From the NCBI RefSeq assembly GCF_051912845.1, contig NZ_JBNCBU010000001.1:558001-622000 (forward strand): DNA of 64,000 bases, read 5' to 3'. Below are positions 52,234 to 61,569 of this stretch, in pieces; position 1 is the stretch's first letter, and each line of letters opens with the position of its first letter. The DNA is from Tsuneonella sediminis (lineage in GTDB: Bacteria > Pseudomonadota > Alphaproteobacteria > Sphingomonadales > Sphingomonadaceae). The translations under genes and the position numbers were made by a program. The notes beneath the pieces were generated by a model. The model was not told the DNA's origin and made no database searches. It saw nothing but the letters and a program-made list of their open reading frames with translations.

Positions 52234-54054
52234 TCACTCCACCTCGAACAGTTCGGCGAGCTGTTCGGTCATCGTGCCGCCGAGCTGCTCGACGTCCATG
52301 ATGGTCACCGCGCGGCGGTAATAGCGGGTCACATCGTGGCCGATCCCGATCGCGACGAGCTGGACAGGGCTCTGCTTCTCGATCCAGTCGATCACCTTGC
52401 GCAAATGCTGTTCGAGATAGCCGGCGCTGTTCACGCTCAGGGTCGAATCGTCGACCGGCGCGCCGTCGGAGATGACCATCAAGATGCGGCGGTCCTCGCT
52501 GCGGGCAAGCAGGCGGTCGTGCGCCCACAGCAGCGCCTCGCCGTCGATGTTCTCCTTAAGCAGACCCTCGCGCATCATCAGGCCGAGGTTGCGGCGGGCG
52601 CGGCGCCACGGCTCGTCGGCCTTCTTGTAGACGATATGGCGCAGGTCGTTGAGGCGCCCCGGCTGCGGCGGCTTCCCGTCGGCCAGCCACGCCTCACGGC
52701 TTTGCCCGCCCTTCCACGCGCGGGTGGTGAAACCGAGAACCTCCGTTTTCACGCCGACCCTCTCGAGCGTGCGACCAAGGATGTCGGCGCTGATCGCGGC
52801 GATGCTGATCGGCCGACCGCGCATCGACCCGGAGTTGTCGATCAGCAGCGTCACGACGGTATCCTTGAACTCGACGTCGCGCTCGATCTTGTAGCTCAGC
52901 GAATGGCCAGGGCTTACGACCACGCGAGCGAGGCGTGCGGCATCGAGCAGACCTTCTTCCTGGTCGAAATCCCAGCTGCGGTTCTGCTGCGCCATGAGGC
53001 GGCGCTGAAGCCGGTTGGCAAGCCGGGTGACCACGCCCTGCAAACCGGTGAGCTGGCTGTCGAGATAGGCACGCAGGCGGTCGAGCTCGTCCGGATCGCA
53101 CAGCTCGGGCGCCTCGATCACCTCGTCGAACCTGGTCGTCCACGCCTTGTAGTCGAAGCCTTCGGGAATGTCGGTCCACGGGCGGTTTGGGCGAACGGGC
53201 ATCATGCCCTCCTCGCCCTCGTCGCCGGGTTCGCCGCCCTCCATGTCGTCTTCCGACGACATCTCGGTCTCGCTCTCGCCGTCGTCGTCGCCGTCGGACA
53301 TCTCCCCGGCCATCTCGGTGGCCTGCGGATCGCCCTGCCCCTCGTTATCGTCCTCGCCCTCGTCCTCGTCGTCCCCCTCGGGCTCGTCACCATCGTCGCT
53401 GTCGTCGGGCGTCTGGTCGACGTCGTCGGGCAGCGTCAGTTCGAGATGGCGCAGGAGGTCGAGCGAAAGGTTCTGGAACGCCTTCTGGTCAGTGAGCGAC
53501 CCGGCAAGCGCCTCGAAGTCGGTCCTCGCGCGGTCCTCGATCCAGCCCCGCACCATGTCGACGCCGGGCGCAGCGCGTTCGGGCACCGGCTGGCCGGTCA
53601 ACTTCTCGCGCAGGAGGAGGCCGAGCGCGGTGGGGAGCGGAACGTCTTCCTTGCGCATGGCGCGGCTGATCGGGTCCGATGCCGTGCGCAGCTCCATCGC
53701 AGCATCAAGGTTCGACCGTATCCCGCTGTAATCGTTTGAACCTATGGCCTCGTAACGAACCATTTCCGCGACGTCGTAGCAGGCCCGTGCAACCGGCTCG
53801 GACGGTGCACCGCGCGCGTGCAGAGCCTCGTTGTGATGGAGCATCCGCAGCGCGAATCCATCGGCCACTCCGCGCGCCTCGCGCACCTGGTCGGGCGGCA
53901 GCGAGCGCCCGGGAAGCGGCACGCGCATCTGTTTGCCCCGCACGGTGGGGTTGTCGGCGCTCCACGCCACCTCGACCTCCGGCTCGTGAGCGAGCGCGCG
54001 CGCAGCGCCGGTCAACGCGTGCTTGAAACGATCGAGAGGGGTTTCGTCGGCCAA
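52234..54054 (-). CDS. cobT: CobT-like cobaltochelatase subunit
   Basis: A 606-aa protein of the CobT family, the VWA-bearing partner of the AAA+ CobS in aerobic cobaltochelatase (CobNST). The N-terminal domain begins PLDRFKHALTGAARALAHEPE. The middle holds a long acidic stretch (about residues 215-290, rich in Asp/Glu). The C-terminal VWA domain has the MIDAS motif D-x-S-x-S in LIDNSGSMRGRPIS. The start is TTG at 54052-54054 with TAGGA upstream. No cobS or cobN is nearby; in alphaproteobacteria cobS often is. The gene begins 11 nt after the fsa-like stop. Confidence 0.88.
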   Translation of the reverse strand: MADETPLDRFKHALTGAARALAHEPEVEVAWSADNPTVRGKQMRVPLPGRSLPPDQVREARGVADGFALRMLHHNEALHARGAPSEPVARACYDVAEMVRYEAIGSNDYSGIRSNLDAAMELRTASDPISRAMRKEDVPLPTALGLLLREKLTGQPVPERAAPGVDMVRGWIEDRARTDFEALAGSLTDQKAFQNLSLDLLRHLELTLPDDVDQTPDDSDDGDEPEGDDEDEGEDDNEGQGDPQATEMAGEMSDGDDDGESETEMSSEDDMEGGEPGDEGEEGMMPVRPNRPWTDIPEGFDYKAWTTRFDEVIEAPELCDPDELDRLRAYLDSQLTGLQGVVTRLANRLQRRLMAQQNRSWDFDQEEGLLDAARLARVVVSPGHSLSYKIERDVEFKDTVVTLLIDNSGSMRGRPISIAAISADILGRTLERVGVKTEVLGFTTRAWKGGQSREAWLADGKPPQPGRLNDLRHIVYKKADEPWRRARRNLGLMMREGLLKENIDGEALLWAHDRLLARSEDRRILMVISDGAPVDDSTLSVNSAGYLEQHLRKVIDWIEKQSPVQLVAIGIGHDVTRYYRRAVTIMDVEQLGGTMTEQLAELFEVE

Positions 54055-54065
54055 CCGCGGTATTC

Positions 54066-54719
54066 CTAGAGGATGGACTGTCCGGTCTTCGCCCAGTCGG
54101 ACAGGAAGCCTTCGATCCCCTTGTCGGTCAGAACGTGGTTGGCGAGGCTTTTGATGACCTTGGGCGGCGCGGTCATCACGTCGGCACCAATTCGCGCGCT
54201 TTCGAGCACGTGGACCACGTGGCGCACGCTGGCGACAAGAATTTCTGTCGTGAAATCATAGTTATCGTAGATCAACCTGATATCGCGGATGAGGTCCATA
54301 CCATCGACACCGTTGTCATCGTGGCGCCCCACGAACGGCGAGACGAAGGTCGCACCGGCCTTCGCCGCGAGCAACGCCTGATTGGCGGAAAAGCACAGCG
54401 TGACGTTCACCATCGTGCCGTCCCGCGTCAGGGCGCGGCAGGTCTTGAGCCCGTCGATCGTAAGCGGCACCTTGATGCAAACGTTGTCGGCGATCTTACG
54501 GAGGACTTCCGCCTCCTTCATCATCGTCTCGTGATCGAGCGCGACGACCTCGGCCGAGACCGGCCCCTCGACTATGCCGCAGATTTCCTTCGTCACTTCC
54601 ATGAAGTCGCGGCCGGACTTGTGGATGAGCGAGGGGTTGGTCGTCACTCCGTCGAGCAGGCCCGCATCGTTCAATTCGCGGATGTCGGCGATCTCGGCAG
54701 TGTCGGCAAAGAATTTCAT
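54066..54719 (-). CDS. Transaldolase / fructose-6-phosphate aldolase family
   Basis: A 217-aa TIM-barrel aldolase of the small transaldolase (MipB/TalC/Fsa) group. It moves or releases a dihydroxyacetone unit through a Schiff-base lysine, K83 in NVCIKVPLTIDGLK. Other features are TTNPSLIHKSGRDF and AGATFVSPFVGRHDDNG. Whether it is a transaldolase or a fructose-6-phosphate aldolase cannot be decided from this. The start at 54719 (MKFFADTAEI) fits the family; the in-frame ATG at 54776 would add 19 residues. Confidence 0.92.
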   Translation of the reverse strand: MKFFADTAEIADIRELNDAGLLDGVTTNPSLIHKSGRDFMEVTKEICGIVEGPVSAEVVALDHETMMKEAEVLRKIADNVCIKVPLTIDGLKTCRALTRDGTMVNVTLCFSANQALLAAKAGATFVSPFVGRHDDNGVDGMDLIRDIRLIYDNYDFTTEILVASVRHVVHVLESARIGADVMTAPPKVIKSLANHVLTDKGIEGFLSDWAKTGQSIL

Positions 54720-54783
54720 TTTGGGGAGACTCTCCGGAAAAGGGCGATTCCCCGAGAGCCTTAGCTTCTGCGCCAACCAGTGG

Positions 54784-55488
54784 CTAGAACGCGTTCCCCG
54801 CGCCGAAGACGCCGATGATCAGCGGATCGCGCGTGGACGCGGGATCGCGGCGGATCGCCGCCTCCTCGAAGCCGATCTGGTCCCAGATGACGTTGTCGAC
54901 CGTGCCGGTGAAGCGCCGAGCGACCTGCGGAATGTCGACCCCGGTCAGCGCCGCGAGCGCCTCGCCCACGATGGGGTCGCTGGCAACGCGCAACCCCTGC
55001 CCGACTTCGGGCAGCATCGCGTCGATCAGCCGAGTCCCCATGTTCTGCCGCAGGTAACTTGTGGCCGCCGTGGGACCGCCGCGGATGAGGTCCACGGCAT
55101 TCTGGAAGCCGATGACCCGGATCGTGTCGGCGACGACGGGCGCGGCGCGCTCGGCCGCGTCGAACGCGACAGGGGCGAGCGCGCGGGCCAGACGGTCCTT
55201 GAACAGCGCCGAGGTGAGGATGCGGCTCAACACCCCTCCCCGCGCGCCGAGGAATTCCTCGAAGCCGAGTTGCGCCACCTGCTGATCCCAGAATCCGCCG
55301 GGGGCCGCCATCCGGTCGAACGCGCGCGAACTCGACAGGAAGAGGAGGCGCGCGATAGCGTCGGTGAAGCTGAATCCGCCGTAGGGCCCGGCACAGGCCG
55401 GCAGGACGATCGCGCCGCCCGCGCAACCGATACCCGCAAGAAATTTCCGGCGGTGAAGAATGGAAACGGTATCGATCATTTCGGTCAT
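54784..55488 (-). CDS. DUF4197 lipoprotein-like exported protein
   Basis: A 234-aa member of the DUF4197 family, found in many proteobacteria and of unknown function. It has an RRKFLAG start of a possible twin-arginine signal and a lipobox-like LPAC32. The mature part is helical: FTDAIARLLFLSSSRAF, GFQNAVDLIRGGPTAATSYLRQNMGTRLIDAMLP, FTGTVDNVIWDQIGFEEAAIRRDP, the last two being typical of the family. It is divergent from priA by 58 nt. Confidence 0.8.
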   Translation of the reverse strand: MTEMIDTVSILHRRKFLAGIGCAGGAIVLPACAGPYGGFSFTDAIARLLFLSSSRAFDRMAAPGGFWDQQVAQLGFEEFLGARGGVLSRILTSALFKDRLARALAPVAFDAAERAAPVVADTIRVIGFQNAVDLIRGGPTAATSYLRQNMGTRLIDAMLPEVGQGLRVASDPIVGEALAALTGVDIPQVARRFTGTVDNVIWDQIGFEEAAIRRDPASTRDPLIIGVFGAGNAF

Positions 55489-55546
55489 TGCAAGGTCCTC
55501 TTACCTTGCCGCCCCACCCCGGCGGCGCCCATATGGGCCTGTAAAC

Positions 55547-57712
55547 ATGAACCGCGCCCGACTGATCATCTTCAACGCCGCGCTCGGCCCGCTCGACTAC
55601 CGGGTTCCGGAAGGGATGCATGTCGAGCCGGGATCGGTCGTCGTCGCGCCGCTCGGGCCCCGCCAGATCGTCGGAATCGCCTGGGAGCCTGAACGGCTTC
55701 CCGCGAGCGAGGTTCCGGACAGCAAGCTGCGTCCGCTCGCCGGTCTCCTGCCGGTGCCTCCCCTGCGCGCGGAGCTCAGGCGCCTGATCGAGTGGACCGC
55801 CGATTACTATTGCGCCCCGATCGCTGCCGTGGCGCGCATGGTGCTCTCAAGCGGAGGCGCGCTGCGCGGCCCCGCTACGATGACCGAATACCGCCTGAGC
55901 GGCGGCATGCCGGAGCGAATGACGCCCCAACGAGAAGCGGCCATCGCGGCGCTCGAGGGCGAGCAGGCGACAATCCGCGAACTGGCGGGCATCGCAGGAG
56001 TGAGCGAGGGCGTGCTGCGCGGCCTCCTCAACCAAGGCGTGCTCGAGCCGGTCGAGGTGGACTGCGACCGGCCATACCCAACTGCGCGCGCCAGTCATGC
56101 CGCACCCAAACTCAGTCCCGCGCAGGCCGTGGTCGCGGAACGGTTCGTCGACGCGGTCGAAGCGCGCAGGTTCGCCCCGTTTCTGCTCGACGGGGTGACG
56201 GGGTCGGGAAAGACCGAATGCTACCTTGAAGCGGCTGCCAGGGCGCTCGACCTGGGGCGCCAAACGCTCGTCCTCCTCCCCGAGATCGCGCTTACCGAGG
56301 CGTTTCTGCGACGGTTCGAGGATCGCTTCGGAGCACCGCCCGTGGTCTGGCATTCCAGTCTCAAGTCGACCGAGCGCCGCCGTGCCTGGCGCGCGATCGC
56401 TTCCGGGCAGGCGCAGGTCGTGGTCGGCGCGCGCTCGGCGCTGTTCCTGCCCTACGCAAACTTGGGCCTGATCGTCGTCGACGAAGCGCACGAGGTCAGC
56501 TTCAAGCAGGATGACGGCGTCCGCTACAACGCGCGCGACGTCGCCGTGATGCGGGCGCGGTTCGAAAGCATTCCCGTCGTGCTCGCCAGCGCGACCCCCG
56601 CGCTCGAGAGCCTGCAGATGGCCGAGAGCGGGATCTACGAGCGGCTCGTGCTCGAAGACCGCTATGGCGGCGCCCGGCTGCCCAGCATCGACACGGTCGA
56701 CCTGACCGAGGAAAAGCCCGAGCGCGGTCGCTGGCTCGCTCCGCGGCTCGTCGCGGAAATGGAGAACCGGCTGGCACGCGGCGAACAATCGCTGCTGTTC
56801 CTGAACCGCCGGGGCTATGCGCCGCTCACGCTGTGCCGCAATTGCGGCTTCCGGTTCGAATGCCCCAACTGCACCGCGTGGCTGGTCGAGCATCGCTTCT
56901 CGCAGCGGCTCGCGTGCCACCATTGCGGGCACGAGACGCCGCCGCCGCCCGCCTGCCCCGAATGCGGCGAGCTCGATTGCCTCGTCGCCTGCGGGCCGGG
57001 GGTCGAGCGGATCGCCGACGAGGTGGCCGAAATCCTGCCCGAGGCGCGCGTGGCGATCGTCACCAGCGACACGGTCAACTCTCCCGAACGCGCGGCAGAG
57101 TTCGTGGCGCAGGCGGAAAGCGGGGCGATCGACGTCATCGTCGGCACCCAGCTCGTGACCAAGGGGTTCCACTTTCCCGAACTGACGCTGGTCGGCGTGG
57201 TCGACGCCGACCTCGGCCTCGAGGGCGGCGACCTGCGTGCGGCCGAGCGGACCTACCAGCAGGTGGCGCAGGTATCGGGCCGCGCGGGCCGCGGCACGAA
57301 GCCCGGCGAGGTCCTGATCCAGACCCGCCACCCGGCCGCCCCTGTGATCGCCGCGCTGGCGGCGGGGAACCGGGACGCCTTCTACGAGGCCGAGACCGAG
57401 GCCCGCCGCCACGCCGGAGCGCCGCCCTTCGGGCGCTGGGCGGCGATCATCGTCAGTTCCGAGGACGAGGCGGAAGCACGCGAGGCGGCGCACCGCCTGG
57501 GCGCGGCGCGGCCCAACCTGCCCGATGTGGCCATCCTGGGACCGGCTCCCGCGCCGCTCGCGCTGCTGCGCGGACGTCATCGGTACCGGTTTCTCCTCAA
57601 TGCGCGGCGCAGCGCGCAGGTGCAGGACGTGATCCGCGAGTGGCTGGATTCGCTCAAATTTCCCCAAGGCGTGCGCGTAGCGGTCGACATCGATCCCTAC
57701 AGCTTCGTCTGA
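55547..57712 (+). CDS. priA: Primosomal protein N' (replication restart helicase)
   Basis: A superfamily 2 DNA helicase that reloads the replisome at stalled forks. The N-terminal DNA-binding domain (about residues 1-105) is followed by the P-loop G216-V-T-G-S-G-K-T223 and the DEAH box (VVDEAHEVSFKQDD). A zinc-binding insert has four C-x2-C pairs (CRNCGF, CPNC, CHHCG, CPECG). The helicase C domain contains GTQLVTKGFHFPELTLVGVVDAD. Length is 721 aa from the ATG at 55547. The protein should work with single-strand-binding protein and the helicase loader (dciA is also in this window). Confidence 0.95.
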   Translation: MNRARLIIFNAALGPLDYRVPEGMHVEPGSVVVAPLGPRQIVGIAWEPERLPASEVPDSKLRPLAGLLPVPPLRAELRRLIEWTADYYCAPIAAVARMVLSSGGALRGPATMTEYRLSGGMPERMTPQREAAIAALEGEQATIRELAGIAGVSEGVLRGLLNQGVLEPVEVDCDRPYPTARASHAAPKLSPAQAVVAERFVDAVEARRFAPFLLDGVTGSGKTECYLEAAARALDLGRQTLVLLPEIALTEAFLRRFEDRFGAPPVVWHSSLKSTERRRAWRAIASGQAQVVVGARSALFLPYANLGLIVVDEAHEVSFKQDDGVRYNARDVAVMRARFESIPVVLASATPALESLQMAESGIYERLVLEDRYGGARLPSIDTVDLTEEKPERGRWLAPRLVAEMENRLARGEQSLLFLNRRGYAPLTLCRNCGFRFECPNCTAWLVEHRFSQRLACHHCGHETPPPPACPECGELDCLVACGPGVERIADEVAEILPEARVAIVTSDTVNSPERAAEFVAQAESGAIDVIVGTQLVTKGFHFPELTLVGVVDADLGLEGGDLRAAERTYQQVAQVSGRAGRGTKPGEVLIQTRHPAAPVIAALAAGNRDAFYEAETEARRHAGAPPFGRWAAIIVSSEDEAEAREAAHRLGAARPNLPDVAILGPAPAPLALLRGRHRYRFLLNARRSAQVQDVIREWLDSLKFPQGVRVAVDIDPYSFV

Positions 57713-57800
57713 AATCAGGAAATCATCGGCAAACCATCGGCGCGCCTTCATTGTCCTGCGGAGGCCGCGCGGACACCCTCATGCGATGAGGAGAACCGCC

Positions 57801-58676
57801 ATGAACCGCACCAACGCTCTACTCCGCGCCGCCGCAATTGCCGGCATCATCGCCCTGGTCGCGGCGTGCGGCGAAGGCGGCGGTCCCGCGCCGCAGACGG
57901 CGTCCGGCGCGCCCGCGCCGACAGCGGCAATCCCTGCCCCGACGCCGGCGCCCAAGTTCGATACGCTGCCGTTCGCTCTCGGACAGCCGGGCGGGTACGC
58001 ATTTGCCGTGCTGGGCTACAAGGTCGCGAGCCAGGCCGGGCCGTGGGAGAATATACCCGATCCCGCGACCTTCGACACTTCCGTGCCGATCGGTTTTTCG
58101 CACTCGGGCAGCGGCAACTTCCGCTTGTCGATAGGAGGACTAGGTGAAGGGCCCGTCTTGCCGAATGGAGGCGGGGGGATCACGAACCCTGGTAACCGCA
58201 CCGTCCAATTCGGATTCAACGCGCTCGGTGGGAGCGGGTCTATCTCGGAAGCAAACGATTTCGCGGCGCGGCCGTTGACCAGCACGGCGCAAGGATATCT
58301 GTCGGTCACGGCCCGGCCCAACCAGGTCCTATTCGCTGACGACTACGCCTTTGTGTACGGGGTACCCACCCCGGCCTCGGCCGTACCGACTAGCGGAAAC
58401 GCGGAATACCGGACCTGCTGCGATGGCTCCTTCATCGGCCTTCGAATCGATTTCGCCGACGGCATCCTGAGGGTCAGTTCGCCGGTCGAAGGCCTCGTCT
58501 TCACCGACGTCAGGCTGGGCGCGGACCGCTCCAACTTTGCGGGACAGTTCACGTCGCCCGATGGCTCGGGGACCGTCGAAGGCCGCATGACCGGGCCTGA
58601 GGGGCTGGAGATGATGATGCGCCTTCACGTGCCGGGAAAGTCGGTCCAGCTTGTTGCCTTGAGGCGTTTCGAGTGA
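57801..58676 (+). CDS. Lipoprotein with a transferrin-binding-protein-like beta-barrel
   Basis: A 291-aa lipoprotein. The lipobox is LVAAC23, and a proline/alanine-rich linker (about residues 25-60) leads to a strand-rich body. The C-terminal part (ADRSNFAGQFTSPDGSGTVEGRMTGPEGLEM) resembles the eight-stranded TbpB-type beta-barrel found in many surface lipoproteins. No other iron-uptake gene is adjacent, so the name is structural only. GAGGAG lies ahead of the ATG at 57801; an in-frame ATG at 57786 is less likely. It lies 88 nt after priA and 52 nt before the molybdoenzyme gene. Confidence 0.7.
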   Translation: MNRTNALLRAAAIAGIIALVAACGEGGGPAPQTASGAPAPTAAIPAPTPAPKFDTLPFALGQPGGYAFAVLGYKVASQAGPWENIPDPATFDTSVPIGFSHSGSGNFRLSIGGLGEGPVLPNGGGGITNPGNRTVQFGFNALGGSGSISEANDFAARPLTSTAQGYLSVTARPNQVLFADDYAFVYGVPTPASAVPTSGNAEYRTCCDGSFIGLRIDFADGILRVSSPVEGLVFTDVRLGADRSNFAGQFTSPDGSGTVEGRMTGPEGLEMMMRLHVPGKSVQLVALRRFE

Positions 58677-58728
58677 CCCCGCGCGGCGGCGCTTCGCCCG
58701 GGCCGCGCGCCGTGCCATAAGCGGCGGA

Positions 58729-60906
58729 ATGGACGCACCCGAATCCCTGACCGTCGGCGGCGGAACCAAGAAGATCCTCTACCTGCTCAAGACGGCGCAG
58801 AAAATCGGCGTCGTGCGGGCGGGCAAGGCGCTGGCCTCGCACAACGCGTGCAAGGCCTGCGGGCTCGGCATGGGCGGCCAGCGGGGCGGGATGGTCAACG
58901 AACTCGGCGAATTTCCGTCGGTCTGCAACAAGTCGGTGCAGGCCCAGTCGACCGATATCCAGCCGGCCATCCCGCGCGAAGTGCTCGAACACCCGCTTGC
59001 CGACTTCGCAGAGCTCGACGGGCACGAGATCGAACACCTCGGTCGTCTAGCGGACCCGGTCTGGAAGGCCGCCGGAGACGACCGATATACGGTCGTGAGC
59101 TGGGACTTCGCGATGGAACGCGCCGCCGCGCGGCTGGCCCAGACCGATCCGGACAGGACGATGTTCTATTCCTCCGGCCGCTCGTCGAACGAGGCGGGAT
59201 TCGTGTTCCAGCTGCTCGCGCGGGCCTGGGGCACCAACAACGTCAACAACTGCTCCTACTATTGCCATCAGGCCACCGGTGTAGGCCTCGGCACGACGAT
59301 CGGCACCGGCACGTCCACCGTCGAACTCGCCGACCTCGAGAAGTGCGACCTGTTCATCCTGATCGGCGCCAACCCGGCATCGAACCACCCGCGCCTGATC
59401 CACAAGCTGCGGGATTGCAGGGCGCGCGGCGGCCAGGTCATCGTGGTCAATCCGGCGAAGGAGGCAGGCCTTGTCCGCTTCGCCGTGCCGAAGAGCGCGC
59501 GCTCGATGCTCAAGGGCGGCGACGAGATCGCCAGCGACTATCTCCAGCCAATCATCGGCGGCGATGCCGCGCTGCTGAAGGGGTTGGCCAAGGCGATAAT
59601 CGAGCGCGGGGCCGAGGCGCGCGCGTTCATCGACCGGCACACCGAAGGTTTCGCTGCCTACCGCGCCGACGTTGAGGCAACCGGCTGGGACCAGATCGAG
59701 ACGGGCTGCGGCATTGCCCGCACCCGCATAGACGAGATTGCGGGTCGCATAGCCGAGGCCGAGAACGCCGTGTTCGCCTGGGGCATGGGCGTCACCCACC
59801 ACCTCAACGGATGCGACGTGGTCGAAGCGATCGCCTGTCTCGCGCTGCTCACCGGGCACATCGGCCGTCCCGGGGCGGGCTTGTTGCCGTTGCGCGGGCA
59901 TTCGAACGTCCAGGGGATCGGCACGATCGGGGTGAAACCGGTGCTCACCGGCGAAGTCGTCGAGGCGATCGAGCGGAGCTTCGGGATCGAGCTGCCGAAG
60001 GAGCGGGGCTACGATACGCTTGCGGGAATCGAGGCCGCGCAATCCGGCCGGCTCGACGCCGCAGTGGTCATGGGCGGAAATCTGCTGGAAGCGACGCCCG
60101 ACCGCGCATTCGCCCGCGAAGCGCTCGAAAGGGTGGGATTCCGCATGTACCTGACGACGACACTTAACCGCGGGCATGTCGAGGGGATGGAAGCCGGCGA
60201 AGTGATCGTCCTGCCCGTGACAGCCCGCGACGAGGAGTGGGAACCGACAACCCAGGAATCGATGTTCAATTACGTTCGCATGTCGGATGGAGGCATCGAG
60301 CGGTTCGAAACCGTCAGGCCGGAGGTTTCCATCCTCGCCGATCTGGCTGAGCGATTGCTCCCGGACAGCCCGATCGACTGGGCCGGCTTTGCAAGTCACC
60401 GGACGATCCGCGAGGCGATCGCGCGCAGCGTCCCCGGCATGGAAGCGCTCGCCGACATCGACGTTGCGAGGCGCGAATTCCACATCACCGGACGCCTCCT
60501 GCACGAGCCGAGGTTTCGTACCGACAGCGGCAAGGCGCGTTTCGTCATCCGTCGGCTTCCCCCGCCCCGCGCGCCGGGCCTGGTCCTGACCACGGTTCGC
60601 TCCGAAGGGCAGTTCAATTCGATCATCTACGAGCGGACCGACAGCTATCGCGGTAACGCCACGCGCGACACCGTGATGCTTCATCCCGATGACATCGCCG
60701 CCGTCGGGATGCGCGAAGGCGACCGGGCCAACCTCGTTTCCGACCACGGTCGGATGGATGGCGTTACGCTCAAGGCATACGACATCGCCCGGGGATCGGT
60801 GATGGCCTACTTCCCCGAGGCCAACGTGCTTGTCGGCACGGCGGTCGATCCGCGCTCGCGCACGCCGAGTTTCAAGGCTACGCCGGTGCGCATCGAACCG
60901 GCCTAG
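58729..60906 (+). CDS. FdhF/YdeP-type molybdopterin oxidoreductase
   Basis: A 725-aa cytoplasmic molybdenum enzyme of the formate-dehydrogenase-alpha-like FdhF/YdeP group. Three cysteines occur in the N-terminal iron-sulfur region, C41-x2-C44-x21-C66; the position of the third FdhF cluster cysteine is M48, as I recall for YdeP relatives. The molybdenum-ligand region reads CSYYCHQATGVGLGTTIG, so cysteine and no selenocysteine is used. The C-terminal domain binds the dinucleotide cofactor (TERTDSYRGNATRDTVMLHP). The substrate is unknown; formate is possible. No fdhD-like gene or partner electron-transfer subunit is in the window. A GST gene follows by 12 nt. Confidence 0.87.
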   Translation: MDAPESLTVGGGTKKILYLLKTAQKIGVVRAGKALASHNACKACGLGMGGQRGGMVNELGEFPSVCNKSVQAQSTDIQPAIPREVLEHPLADFAELDGHEIEHLGRLADPVWKAAGDDRYTVVSWDFAMERAAARLAQTDPDRTMFYSSGRSSNEAGFVFQLLARAWGTNNVNNCSYYCHQATGVGLGTTIGTGTSTVELADLEKCDLFILIGANPASNHPRLIHKLRDCRARGGQVIVVNPAKEAGLVRFAVPKSARSMLKGGDEIASDYLQPIIGGDAALLKGLAKAIIERGAEARAFIDRHTEGFAAYRADVEATGWDQIETGCGIARTRIDEIAGRIAEAENAVFAWGMGVTHHLNGCDVVEAIACLALLTGHIGRPGAGLLPLRGHSNVQGIGTIGVKPVLTGEVVEAIERSFGIELPKERGYDTLAGIEAAQSGRLDAAVVMGGNLLEATPDRAFAREALERVGFRMYLTTTLNRGHVEGMEAGEVIVLPVTARDEEWEPTTQESMFNYVRMSDGGIERFETVRPEVSILADLAERLLPDSPIDWAGFASHRTIREAIARSVPGMEALADIDVARREFHITGRLLHEPRFRTDSGKARFVIRRLPPPRAPGLVLTTVRSEGQFNSIIYERTDSYRGNATRDTVMLHPDDIAAVGMREGDRANLVSDHGRMDGVTLKAYDIARGSVMAYFPEANVLVGTAVDPRSRTPSFKATPVRIEPA

Positions 60907-60918
60907 GGAGAATCCGGC

Positions 60919-61569
60919 ATGCTTACGGTCCACCACCTGCGGCTCTCGCAGTCCGAGCGAATCGTCTGGCTGTGCGAGGAACTGGGCCTCGATTACGAGC
61001 TGAAGCTCTACACCCGCCGGACCGACAACAACCTCGCGCCCGATGAATACAAGGCGCTCCACCCGATGGGCATCGCCCCGGTGGTCGAGGACGATGGCCC
61101 GGGCGGGCGGATCGTCCTCGGCGAAAGCGGCGCGATCATCGACTGGATCGTGGCGAAACACGCGCCCGGAACGCCGCTTGTCCCGGGTCCCGAGGATCCC
61201 GACTTCGCCGATCACCTGTTCTTCTACCACTGGGCCAACGCGACCTTCATGACCAATGGCATGATGGCGCTGGTCGCCAGCCGCATGACGGCCGGTGGCC
61301 AGATTCCCCCGTTCGTTGCCGACCGGATGGCCAGGAGCTGGAAGATCATCGAGGATCGCCTGAGCGCGGCGGACTATTTCGGCGGCGCCCGGCTGACCAC
61401 GGCCGACATCATGATGGGCTTCCAGTTGACCACGAGCCGCGCGATGAGCGGAACGGGGATCGACGGCATGCCCAACCTGCAGGCCTACCTCAGGCGCATC
61501 GGAGAGCGCCCCGCCTATCGCCGCGCGATGGAGAAGTGCGAACCGGGCATGACGCCCAAGCTGGACTAG
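60919..61569 (+). CDS. Glutathione S-transferase family protein
   Basis: A 216-aa cytosolic GST. The N-terminal thioredoxin-like half has LRLSQSERIVWLCEELGLDYEL with S11 as a likely catalytic serine, and the substrate pocket GIAPVVEDDG plus ESGAIIDWIV, the typical glutathione-binding segment. The helical C-terminal half follows (TTADIMMGFQLTTSRAM). GGGAGA lies before the ATG. It is 12 nt after the molybdoenzyme gene and so probably co-transcribed. Its TAG stop overlaps the CPBP gene stop within a shared CTAG. Confidence 0.9.
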   Translation: MLTVHHLRLSQSERIVWLCEELGLDYELKLYTRRTDNNLAPDEYKALHPMGIAPVVEDDGPGGRIVLGESGAIIDWIVAKHAPGTPLVPGPEDPDFADHLFFYHWANATFMTNGMMALVASRMTAGGQIPPFVADRMARSWKIIEDRLSAADYFGGARLTTADIMMGFQLTTSRAMSGTGIDGMPNLQAYLRRIGERPAYRRAMEKCEPGMTPKLD

